A stretch of 6,783 bases of DNA, from positions 1 through 6,783 of the forward strand of contig JBBWZW010000154.1 in NCBI GenBank assembly GCA_039649305.1, read 5' to 3'. The notes below the pieces were generated by a model. The model made no database searches. It worked only from the letters and a program-made list of their open reading frames with translations, and was not told the origin of the DNA. Below are positions 1-5,693 of the stretch, one piece after another; positions within the stretch are counted from its first letter, which is position 1, and every line of letters starts with the position of its first letter. This DNA is from Noviherbaspirillum sp039649305 (GTDB lineage: Bacteria; Pseudomonadota; Gammaproteobacteria; Burkholderiales; Burkholderiaceae_D). The translations under genes were made by a program, and so were the position numbers.

Positions 1-380
1 GCGTCGGGATTGCCCCATTGCCGCGGTGTGTCGATCGTATGGCCGTTCGCCGTGACTAATGCATCAATGGCATCCGCCTCGCTCTGGTCGTCAACGGTTG
101 CAATCGGACGCTCTCGGTTTGACATGCGCAAGGCGTCGATGATCTTAAATTTCAAAATGCCGGTGACATAGGTGCGCAGGGACGACTGTCCGCTGTATTG
201 TCCGGGCTTTTCCAGCACCGCCATCAACGTGTCCTGTACCACGTCCTCGGCCACCGCATCGCTGCGGAGTTGCAGGAAAGCGAAGCGCAACAGCGCGGGT
301 CTGAGCGCCTCGAGTTGAAGATGCAGGCTTGATGGTGTTGTCAGTTGCGCAAAGTTTAATGTCGCGATCCTTCGAAACAC
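1..380 (-). CDS. ECF-type sigma-70 family RNA polymerase sigma factor, N-terminal part (C-terminus beyond window edge)
   Basis: Reading the minus strand gives a continuous frame that is open to the left edge. It contains a recognisable sigma region 2: a helix LRPALLRFAFLQL, the acidic AEDVVQDTLMAVLEKP segment (regions 2.1-2.2), then SLRTYVTGILKFKIIDALR (regions 2.3-2.4, -10 recognition). About 42 residues of polar linker follow, ending in a WGNP motif at the edge. Region 4 would lie outside the window. The product should direct RNA polymerase to a small regulon; its signal and any anti-sigma partner are not visible. The start is uncertain: the frame opens after a TAA near 432-430 and has no ATG. 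GTG at 380-378 is chosen, and GTG at 407-405 is the alternative, with AGGG only 3 nt ahead. A GAAGGA at 373-368 is not followed by an in-frame start codon. The gene is divergent from argB. Family assignment is secure; start and subgroup are not. Confidence 0.8.
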   Translation of the reverse strand, partial: MFRRIATLNFAQLTTPSSLHLQLEALRPALLRFAFLQLRSDAVAEDVVQDTLMAVLEKPGQYSGQSSLRTYVTGILKFKIIDALRMSNRERPIATVDDQSEADAIDALVTANGHTIDTPRQWGNPD

Positions 381-411
381 AATACACGGCCCGGGAATTG
401 CATGCACTTTC

Positions 412-441
412 CCTGTAAAATCGCGAAAATCTATTTACAGG
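412..441. promoter_or_regulatory. Perfect 8-bp dyad (CCTGTAAA / TTTACAGG) in the sigma factor-argB divergent region
   Basis: CCTGTAAA at 412-419 is an exact inverted match to TTTACAGG at 434-441, with a 14-bp spacer that contains the small palindrome TCGCGA. Arm centres are 22 bp apart, about two helical turns, so both half-sites would face the same side of the DNA. The left arm overlaps a -10-like TAAAAT (416-421), and the right arm overlaps the argB Shine-Dalgarno AGGA (439-442). This fits an operator for a dimeric regulator serving one or both divergent genes. It does not match the ARG box I know from enteric bacteria, and the spacing is far too long for a LexA box. The function is inferred from geometry only. 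Confidence 0.45.
416..421 (+). promoter_or_regulatory. Candidate argB -10 box TAAAAT
   Basis: TAAAAT matches the sigma-70 -10 consensus at five of six positions and would start transcription near 428, giving a leader of about 20 nt that still carries the argB Shine-Dalgarno AGGA (439-442). No convincing -35 hexamer lies 16-18 bp upstream; TTGCAT at 399-404 is only 11 bp away. If this start is right, only the right arm of the 412-441 dyad is transcribed, so the dyad would act as DNA and not as an RNA hairpin. Confidence 0.3.
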
Positions 442-448
442 ATTTGTC

Positions 449-1360
449 ATGACCGACTTAACCCAGCCTGGCATCGACCTCAGCGCGGTGCCACCACAAA
501 TCAAGGCCGAAATTCTTGCGGAGGCGCTGCCCTACATCCGCAAATTCCACGGCAAGACCATTGTCGTGAAATACGGCGGCAATGCGATGACCGAAGAGCG
601 CCTGAAGCACGGCTTCGCGCGCGATGTGATCCTGCTGAAACTGGTCGGCATGAACCCGGTCGTGGTGCACGGCGGCGGTCCGCAAATCGACAACGCGCTC
701 AAGAAGATCGGCAAGCAGGGAACCTTCATCCAGGGCATGCGCATCACCGACGAAGAGACGATGGAAGTGGTCGAGTGGGTGCTGGGCGGCGAAGTTCAGC
801 AGGATATCGTGATGCTGATCAACCATTACGGCGGCCAGGCGGTCGGTTTGACGGGCAAGGACGGCGGCCTCATCCGCGCGCGCAAAATGGCGATGCCGGA
901 CAAGGAAAACCCGGGCAAATTCATCGATATCGGTTTCGTCGGCGAAATCGATGCGATTAACCCCGCTGTGGTCAAGGCGCTTCAGGACGATGCGTTCATT
1001 CCCATCATTTCGCCTATCGGTTTCGGCGAAGACGGCCAGGCCTATAACATCAACGCCGACCTGGTGGCCGGCAAGATCGCGGAAATCCTGCAGGCTGAGA
1101 AGCTGATCATGATGACCAATATCCCGGGCGTGATGGACAAGCAGGGCAACCTGTTGACCGATCTGTCCGCGCGCGAAATCGATGAGATGTTCGCGGACGG
1201 GACCATCTCCGGCGGGATGCTGCCGAAGATTTCATCCGCGTTGGAAGCGGCGAAATCGGGTGTGAATACGGTGCACATCATTGATGGACGGATCGAGCAT
1301 TCGCTGTTGCTCGAGGTGCTGACGGAGCAGGCGTTCGGGACGATGATCCGGTCGCACTGA
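449..1360 (+). CDS. argB: Acetylglutamate kinase (ArgB), arginine biosynthesis
   Basis: Cytoplasmic kinase that phosphorylates N-acetyl-L-glutamate with ATP to give N-acetylglutamyl-5-phosphate, the second step of arginine synthesis. At 303 residues it is full length for the amino-acid kinase fold. Visible motifs are KYGGNAM (41-47) with catalytic Lys41, HGGGPQI (74-80) in the substrate site, GLTGKDGG (133-140), NINAD (200-204) with Asp204, and GGMLPKI (255-261) with Lys260. An N-terminal helix precedes the first strand (about 14-33), and the C-terminus reads HIIDGRIEHSLLLEVL. Both resemble the hexameric, arginine-inhibited kinases such as the Pseudomonas enzyme, so feedback inhibition by arginine is likely (inference). 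ATG 449 has AGGA 6 nt upstream. The gene appears monocistronic: it has its own upstream control region and is closed by a strong terminator. No other arg gene is in the window. Confidence 0.97.
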   Translation: MTDLTQPGIDLSAVPPQIKAEILAEALPYIRKFHGKTIVVKYGGNAMTEERLKHGFARDVILLKLVGMNPVVVHGGGPQIDNALKKIGKQGTFIQGMRITDEETMEVVEWVLGGEVQQDIVMLINHYGGQAVGLTGKDGGLIRARKMAMPDKENPGKFIDIGFVGEIDAINPAVVKALQDDAFIPIISPIGFGEDGQAYNINADLVAGKIAEILQAEKLIMMTNIPGVMDKQGNLLTDLSAREIDEMFADGTISGGMLPKISSALEAAKSGVNTVHIIDGRIEHSLLLEVLTEQAFGTMIRSH

Positions 1361-1381
1361 ATTGCCACTCCGCCGCATGGC

Positions 1382-1420
1382 AAGATGATCGTCAAAGCGA
1401 TTTGACGATCATTTTTTTTT
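1382..1420 (+). terminator. Intrinsic terminator of argB
   Basis: A perfect 12-bp stem (1385-1396 with 1401-1412) encloses the tetraloop GCGA, which fits the stable GNRA class, and runs straight into nine T (1412-1420). The stem can extend three more pairs into the A/T flanks, one of them G-U. It starts 21 bp after the argB stop and should separate argB from the HAD gene downstream. Confidence 0.93.
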
Positions 1421-1488
1421 GAACAAGCGAAAAGCGCTGATACACGCCTGGTGAAATAACCGCGTTTTTCATCGCCTCCGACAACGCC

Positions 1489-1497
1489 TGGCATACT
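1489..1497 (+). promoter_or_regulatory. Candidate extended -10 element for the HAD gene (possible leaderless start)
   Basis: TG-G-CATACT has the TG of an extended -10 and four of six -10 matches, and ends 5 bp before the HAD start codon at 1503. Transcription would begin at or next to the ATG, giving a leaderless or nearly leaderless mRNA, which would fit the lack of any Shine-Dalgarno sequence there. There is no clear -35 box. A promoter is needed somewhere in 1421-1502 because the argB terminator lies just upstream. Confidence 0.25.
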
Positions 1498-1502
1498 TTC
1501 AC

Positions 1503-2228
1503 ATGGCTGCTCCCCTCTGGTTGTTCGACCTCGACAACACGCTTCACAACGCATCACACGCCATCTTCCCCGCCATCAATGCAAACATGAATGCATTTAT
1601 GGCAAAAGTCCTTGGCAGTCCCGGCACGCCGGCCGACCCGGCTACCGTCAATGCAGCGCGACTCGACTACTGGAAGCGTTACGGCGCGACCCTGCTGGGC
1701 CTGGTCAAGCACCACCAGGTGCGCGAGGATGAATTTTTGCGCGACGCCCATCAGTTCGACAACCTGATCATGATGATCCGCGCCGAGCGCGGCCTGGGTC
1801 GGCTGCTCAGTCGCCTGCCGGGCCGGAAAATCCTGTTGACCAACGCGCCGCGACGTTATTCGCGTGACGTCGTGCGCCATCTCGGCCTGCACCGGCATTT
1901 CGCCAAACACATCCCGATCGAATCGATGCGGGTGCACCGTCAGTTGCGGCCAAAACCATCTAAATCGATGCTGCGCAAACTGCTGGCTAAAGAAAAGACC
2001 CCGGCCTGCCGTTGTGTACTGGTGGAAGACACGGTAGTCAACCTGAGGGCGGCGAAGGCGATCGGCATGCGCACGGCCTGGGTGACACAATACCTCGTCA
2101 GGAAGCCGGATTTACAACAGGGGGCGGCGCACCTTCCGCCACCGGAAATTACAAAGCGCCCCCTTTATGTCGATGTCAAAGTAAAATCCGTACGGCAACT
2201 GGCGAAAAATGTCCATCGATTACGCTAA
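1503..2228 (+). CDS. HAD-superfamily hydrolase, pyrimidine 5'-nucleotidase type
   Basis: A 241-residue soluble HAD phosphatase. All four motifs are present: motif I DLDNTL (9-14; nucleophile Asp9, acid/base Asp11), motif II LLTNAP (111-116; Thr113), motif III Lys151 in RPKPS, and motif IV VEDTVVN (173-179; Asp175 for Mg). A helical cap insert after motif I (about 15-100) and the FDLDNTL start resemble the pyrimidine 5'-nucleotidase (Sdt1-like) subfamily, which dephosphorylates UMP/CMP and related nucleotides. The exact substrate cannot be read from sequence; phosphoglycolate phosphatase-like activity is an alternative. The C-terminal tail from about 205 is basic and lies beyond the HAD core. 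ATG 1503 is the only start that keeps motif I intact, but no Shine-Dalgarno precedes it. slmA follows after 44 bp on the same strand with no terminator between, so the two are probably cotranscribed. The order argB-HAD-slmA is one I recall from related Burkholderiales. Confidence 0.88.
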   Translation: MAAPLWLFDLDNTLHNASHAIFPAINANMNAFMAKVLGSPGTPADPATVNAARLDYWKRYGATLLGLVKHHQVREDEFLRDAHQFDNLIMMIRAERGLGRLLSRLPGRKILLTNAPRRYSRDVVRHLGLHRHFAKHIPIESMRVHRQLRPKPSKSMLRKLLAKEKTPACRCVLVEDTVVNLRAAKAIGMRTAWVTQYLVRKPDLQQGAAHLPPPEITKRPLYVDVKVKSVRQLAKNVHRLR

Positions 2229-2272
2229 CAATAACAATAGTCTTCCTCCGAGCGCTTACTAACCAGAACATC

Positions 2273-2848
2273 ATGGCAACCACAAAACCGGGCGAACGCA
2301 AACTCCAGATTCTTCAGATGCTGGCCGAGATGCTGGAGCAGCCGAAGGGCGAGAAGATCACCACTGCGGCGCTGGCAGGGAAGCTGGATGTATCGGAGGC
2401 GGCGCTATACCGGCATTTCGCCAGCAAGGCGCAGATGTTCGAAGGGCTCATCGATTTCATTGAATCGACCGTGTTCGGCCTGATCAACCAGATCGCCGAA
2501 CAACAGGAAAACGGCTTGTCGCAGGTACAGGCGACTATCGGCATGCTGCTCAACTTCGCCGAGCGTAATCCCGGCATGATCCGGGTGGTGATCGGCGATG
2601 CGCTGGTCAATGAGGACGAGCGGCTGCAGCAGCGGATGAACCAGTTCATCGATCGCGTGGAAATGGCGCTCAAGCAGTCCTTGCGCGTGGCGGTCACACA
2701 GGGCGAAGCGAAAGAATCGGAAGTCATCATCCGCGCCAACATGATCACCAGCTTTGTGGTGGGACGCTGGCACCGGTTTGCAAAGAGCGGTTTCAAGCTA
2801 AGCCCGTCCGAGGGCTCTCAGGCGCAAATCGCCATGCTGCTGGTTTAA
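2273..2848 (+). CDS. slmA: Nucleoid occlusion factor SlmA (TetR-fold DNA-binding division inhibitor)
   Basis: A 191-residue TetR-family protein close in length to E. coli SlmA (198). The N-terminal helix-turn-helix spans about 28-52 and includes ITTAALAGKLDVSEAALYRHF, where SEAALYRHF matches the E. coli protein as I remember it. The segment GFxERNPG-like FAERNPGM (about 98-105) and the DALVNEDERLQ stretch that follows are also SlmA hallmarks. SlmA binds dispersed chromosomal sites and, when DNA-bound, blocks FtsZ ring assembly over the nucleoid. ATG 2273 is chosen because homology begins at MATTKPGERK. The frame is open much further upstream (to 2012), but that part overlaps the HAD gene in another frame and looks like a shadow. 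No clear Shine-Dalgarno precedes the start, so it may depend on translation of the HAD gene 44 bp upstream. The function is inferred from enteric work; betaproteobacterial SlmA is less studied. Confidence 0.88.
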   Translation: MATTKPGERKLQILQMLAEMLEQPKGEKITTAALAGKLDVSEAALYRHFASKAQMFEGLIDFIESTVFGLINQIAEQQENGLSQVQATIGMLLNFAERNPGMIRVVIGDALVNEDERLQQRMNQFIDRVEMALKQSLRVAVTQGEAKESEVIIRANMITSFVVGRWHRFAKSGFKLSPSEGSQAQIAMLLV

Positions 2849-2850
2849 AT

Positions 2851-2933
2851 ATCAGGGGACAGGGGTCAGGAATCAGGAATCAGAAAAATGATGCGGCGCA
2901 TTGGGCAATGAAGTCTGATCCCTGTACCCTGAC
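2851..2933. repeat. Inverted pair of degenerate 7-bp tandem repeats (TCAGGG-type)
   Basis: The left arm has five contiguous heptamers on the plus strand: ATCAGGG, GACAGGG, GTCAGGA, ATCAGGA, ATCAGAA (2851-2885). The right arm has three on the minus strand: GTCAGGG, TACAGGG, ATCAGAC (2933-2913). The arms can pair over 18 positions (2852-2869 with 2915-2932) with 16 Watson-Crick pairs, one G-U and one mismatch, around a 45-nt loop. The loop holds the smaller perfect hairpin CATTG-GG-CAATG (2899-2910). The element starts 2 bp after the slmA stop and ends 1 bp before the permease ATG. There is no T-run, so it is not a standard terminator. It may be a small dispersed intergenic repeat or a transcript-stabilising hairpin. 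Confidence 0.75.
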
Positions 2934-2937
2934 ATGA
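2888..2937 (+). other. Two tandem mini-ORFs linked by ATGA overlaps to the permease start
   Basis: ATG 2888 opens a 7-codon frame (MMRRIGQ) ending in TGA 2909-2911. That stop overlaps ATG 2908, which opens a 9-codon frame (MKSDPCTLT) ending in TGA 2935-2937. That second stop overlaps the permease ATG 2934. Both junctions are ATGA. The first ATG has AGGA (2875-2878, inside the heptamer repeat) 9 nt upstream, while the permease ATG has no Shine-Dalgarno of its own. A translational relay is possible, but short ORFs with ATGA junctions can arise by chance. Confidence 0.25.
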
Positions 2938-3818
2938 CCAAATCATTTCCCGCATTCGCTTTCATCGCCCTCCTGTCTGGCGGCATTGCGATCGGCTTCG
3001 CCGGCATCCTCATGCGTCTGTCCGACGTCAATCCTGTCGCTTCGGCATTCTGGCGCATGGCGCTCGCCACGCCGCTGTTGTGGGCATGGGCGTTCGTGGT
3101 TCGCAAGCAGGATGAAGCCGGCGGCAAGCGTACTGACTTCACGCTGGCGCTCATCCTGGCCGGTATCTACTTCGCCGGCGATATGGCTATCTGGCATTTG
3201 TCGTTGCATTACACCACTGTGTCGAATGCCACGCTGTTATCGAATTTTGCGCCGGTGTTCATCGCATTGTGGATGTGGGTTGCACATCGCGCACGCTTTG
3301 CGCGTACCTTCATTGCCGGACTGGCGATTGCGCTGGCCGGGGCAGTGATGCTGGTCGGGCCGAATGCGGGCGGCAATACAAGCGGTGGCGACACCAAGCT
3401 GCTGGGAGATGCGCTGGGGCTGGTGAGCGCCGTGTTTTATGCCGCGTATCAGCTTGTGATCAAGGACGCGCGCAACCAGTATTCAACGGCGCGGCTAATG
3501 GCGTGGAGCACCACCATCACAGCGATCGCATTGTTGCCGTTTGCGTTGATGTCGCCGGGCGCATTCTGGCCGGCCCAACTGTCCGGCTGGTTGCCGTTGC
3601 TGGGGCTGGCGCTGTTGGCCCAAATCGGCGGACAAACAGTGATTGCGTATGCATCGGCCCATTTGCCGGCCTCGCTGTCCTCGGTCAGCCTGTTGATCCA
3701 GCCATTGACCGCGACCATTGCAGCGTGGATCATCTTCACAGAAGTAATCAGTCCGGTGCAGATGGCGGGTGGCGCGTTGCTGCTCTGGGGTATTTACCTG
3801 TCGAAGCGGGGAAGCTAG
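2934..3818 (+). CDS. EamA-family (drug/metabolite transporter superfamily) permease
   Basis: A 294-residue inner-membrane protein, the usual length for the ten-helix DMT/EamA carriers. Hydrophobic segments fall near residues 7-27, 36-56, 69-89, 97-117, 124-142, 155-175, 187-207, 218-240, 247-269 and 274-290, consistent with two five-helix EamA repeats. Features typical of the family are the NPVASAFWRM segment at the start of helix 2, and Glu270 in FTE followed by QMAGGALLLWGIYL near the end. The substrate is unknown; family members export amino acids, metabolites or drugs. ATG 2934 is the only start that keeps helix 1. No Shine-Dalgarno is visible because the inverted repeat reaches to within 1 bp of the ATG. 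pabBC follows 51 bp downstream in the same reading frame, so cotranscription is possible, though pabBC also has a candidate promoter of its own. Confidence 0.9.
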   Translation: MTKSFPAFAFIALLSGGIAIGFAGILMRLSDVNPVASAFWRMALATPLLWAWAFVVRKQDEAGGKRTDFTLALILAGIYFAGDMAIWHLSLHYTTVSNATLLSNFAPVFIALWMWVAHRARFARTFIAGLAIALAGAVMLVGPNAGGNTSGGDTKLLGDALGLVSAVFYAAYQLVIKDARNQYSTARLMAWSTTITAIALLPFALMSPGAFWPAQLSGWLPLLGLALLAQIGGQTVIAYASAHLPASLSSVSLLIQPLTATIAAWIIFTEVISPVQMAGGALLLWGIYLSKRGS

Positions 3819-3820
3819 CC

Positions 3821-3826
3821 GGAGGG
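3821..3826 (+). promoter_or_regulatory. Strong Shine-Dalgarno GGAGGG without a standard start codon
   Basis: GGAGGG is the best anti-16S match I see near any start in the window, yet no ATG, GTG or TTG lies at the right distance. The in-frame codon 7 nt downstream is ATA (3834), in the pabBC frame, and ATT (3828) is too close. Either pabBC starts at a rare codon here, or the site is a chance purine run just after the permease stop. The bases GGTAT/ATACC (3825-3829 with 3834-3838) could also form a weak 5-bp hairpin over it. Confidence 0.3.
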
Positions 3827-3851
3827 TATTAAAATACCGGTTTCACGCATC

Positions 3852-3860
3852 TGCTATATT
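3852..3860 (+). promoter_or_regulatory. Candidate extended -10 promoter element of pabBC
   Basis: TG-C-TATATT is an extended -10 with five of six matches to TATAAT. Transcription would begin near 3867, only about 3 nt before the TTG at 3870, so a transcript from here would be nearly leaderless. No good -35 box is visible, which extended -10 promoters can tolerate. It would make pabBC at least partly independent of the permease upstream. Confidence 0.35.
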
Positions 3861-3869
3861 TCCCTCGCT

Positions 3870-5693
3870 TTGAACACTTCGCACGACGTCACAAATTGCT
3901 TCGCCCTGCTCGACGATAACGCCGCCACTGAGTCCGATCGCCGCTCGCGTCTGTACACCGGTCATGCCGGAACACTTTCATGCGCGCACGCGTCGGAGCT
4001 GCCGGCGCTGTGGGAGCAATTACAGAAGGCATTGCAAGAAGGGAAGCATGCTGTCGGCCTGTTCTCCTATGAACTCGGTGCCGGGCTGCATGATGTCGCC
4101 GAGCGCAGCGGGAATCCCGGCGCCTCGCAGGTGTTGTTCTTCGATCGCTGCGAACAGCTGTCCGCCACAGAGGTGGAGAGCTGGCTGAGCGCGCAATCTA
4201 TTCCCGCCTCCGGCATTGCGAACATCCGTACCAGCGTCGGTGAAGAACAGTTTGTTGAAGCCATCGAGCGTATTCATGCCTACATCGAAGCAGGCGATAC
4301 GTATCAGGTCAACTATACCTACCGATTGCGCTTCGATGCGTACGGTTCGCCGCTAGGGCTTTATACAAAGCTGCGCGCGAGGCAGCCCGTGCCATATGGC
4401 GCATTGATCACGCTGCCGGAGGGTGGTGCAGTGCTGTCGCTCTCTCCCGAGCTGTTCGTTCAGCACACGCAAGGGGAATTAACGGCGCGTCCGATGAAAG
4501 GCACTGCGGCCGCAACCGGTGATGCGGCACAGGACGCCGAACGCGCCGCACAGCTCGCCGCCGACCCGAAGAACCGCGCGGAGAACCTGATGATCGTGGA
4601 CCTGCTGCGCAATGACCTTGGCCGTATTGCGGCATCAGGATCGGTTACGGTGCCGCACCTGTTTGACGTCGATCGTTACAACAGCGTGCTGCAAATGACG
4701 TCCACCGTGCGCGCTCGCCTGCGAGACGATGTGACGTTGGCGCAGGCATTTGCCGCGCTTTATCCATGCGGCTCGATCACCGGCGCGCCTAAGCGCCGCA
4801 CTATGCAGATCATTCGCGAGCTGGAACCCGATTCGCGCGGCATCTACACCGGCGCGATCGGCTGGTTCGATGAAACCAGCAGCAGTCGCATTGGGGATTT
4901 TTGCCTGTCGGTGCCGATACGTACGTTGGTGCTGGGTGCGCCTGGGCCTGATGGTGTGCGTGCCGGCGAGATGGGTGTCGGCGCCGGCATCGTGCATGAC
5001 AGCGTTGCAGCAGAAGAGTACGCCGAGTGCAAGCTGAAGGCAAAATTTCTCACCGGGCTCGAGAGCGACTTCGAAATATTCGAGACCATGTATGCGACCA
5101 GGGACGAAGGTTGTCGCCATGTTGAGTTGCATCTGCAGCGCTTGCGTTCATCCGCTGCGTACTTTGGCTATGCGTTCAATGATGTGGAGATGCGCGGGAT
5201 GTTGGAACGCACCTGTGCCGGTTTGTCACCGGGGCCTCATCGTGTACGCCTTGCACTGAAGCAGTCCGGTGTATGCGTCGTGCAAAGCGCACAGCTCATT
5301 CCTTTGCCAGGTCCGGTATCAGTGTTGATTGCGCCGCAGCCCACCCTGTCCACCGACTTGTTCCTGCGACATAAGACAACGGTGCGCGAGCGCTACGACC
5401 GGGCGTGGCGCGCGGCGGAAGCACAAGGCGCCTTCGACATGTTGTTCTTCAATACGGATGGTGAGTTGACGGAAGGCGCCCGCAGCAACGTCTTCATCAA
5501 ACTCGATGGACGGTGGTATACGCCGCCGCTTGCAGCAGGCTTGCTGCCGGGTGTGATGCGTTCGGTGTTGCTGGATGACCCGGCTTGGAATGCGACGGAG
5601 AGAAGACTGACGCTTGAGGACCTTCGTGCGGCGGAAGAAGTCGTGGTGTGCAACGCACTGCGTGGTGCAGTGCGCGCGACAGTACAGTTCTAA
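3870..5693 (+). CDS. pabB: Fused aminodeoxychorismate synthase component I / 4-amino-4-deoxychorismate lyase (PabB-PabC)
   Basis: A 607-residue cytoplasmic fusion for p-aminobenzoate, the folate precursor. Residues about 1-395 are PabB, which with the amidotransferase PabA (not in the window) aminates chorismate. Visible motifs are SLSPELF (190-196), RPMKGT (207-212) with the Lys210 that marks PabB rather than the TrpE-type PIAGT, RAENLMIVDLLRNDLGR (236-252), SITGAPK (302-308) and GAGIVHDS (371-378). Residues about 400-607 are a PLP fold-type IV aminotransferase-like lyase that releases pyruvate to give p-aminobenzoate: FEIFETMY (401-408), Lys502 in RHKTTVRERYD as the likely PLP lysine, and GELTEGARSNVF (531-542). 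A single chain would couple both steps. The start is unusual: there is no ATG or GTG, and TTG 3870 is taken because homology begins near CFALLDD. ATA 3834 behind GGAGGG is an alternative adding 12 residues. The stop overlaps that of the convergent gene. Confidence 0.93.
   Translation: MNTSHDVTNCFALLDDNAATESDRRSRLYTGHAGTLSCAHASELPALWEQLQKALQEGKHAVGLFSYELGAGLHDVAERSGNPGASQVLFFDRCEQLSATEVESWLSAQSIPASGIANIRTSVGEEQFVEAIERIHAYIEAGDTYQVNYTYRLRFDAYGSPLGLYTKLRARQPVPYGALITLPEGGAVLSLSPELFVQHTQGELTARPMKGTAAATGDAAQDAERAAQLAADPKNRAENLMIVDLLRNDLGRIAASGSVTVPHLFDVDRYNSVLQMTSTVRARLRDDVTLAQAFAALYPCGSITGAPKRRTMQIIRELEPDSRGIYTGAIGWFDETSSSRIGDFCLSVPIRTLVLGAPGPDGVRAGEMGVGAGIVHDSVAAEEYAECKLKAKFLTGLESDFEIFETMYATRDEGCRHVELHLQRLRSSAAYFGYAFNDVEMRGMLERTCAGLSPGPHRVRLALKQSGVCVVQSAQLIPLPGPVSVLIAPQPTLSTDLFLRHKTTVRERYDRAWRAAEAQGAFDMLFFNTDGELTEGARSNVFIKLDGRWYTPPLAAGLLPGVMRSVLLDDPAWNATERRLTLEDLRAAEEVVVCNALRGAVRATVQF

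Noticed and set aside
412..441. LexA (SOS) box in the argB dyad, because it contains CTGT and ACAG
   Set aside because: CTGT and ACAG are separated by about 20 bp, whereas the LexA box needs about 8.
145..504. 119-residue minus-strand frame across the argB start
   Set aside because: It overlaps both the sigma factor region in another frame and the argB start, and its translation has no recognisable domain. The sigma region 2 frame is clearly the coding one.
2227..2238. Tandem AACAAT-AACAAT just after the HAD stop
   Set aside because: Two copies of a short AT-rich hexamer are too little to call a repeat element or promoter.
2012..2272. 87-codon upstream extension of the slmA frame
   Set aside because: It overlaps the HAD gene in a different frame, is of low-complexity shadow type, and lies before the point where SlmA homology begins.
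3819..3843. Terminator between the first EamA gene and pabBC
   Set aside because: The GGTAT/ATACC stem is only 5 bp and is followed by GGTTTCAC with no T-tract.
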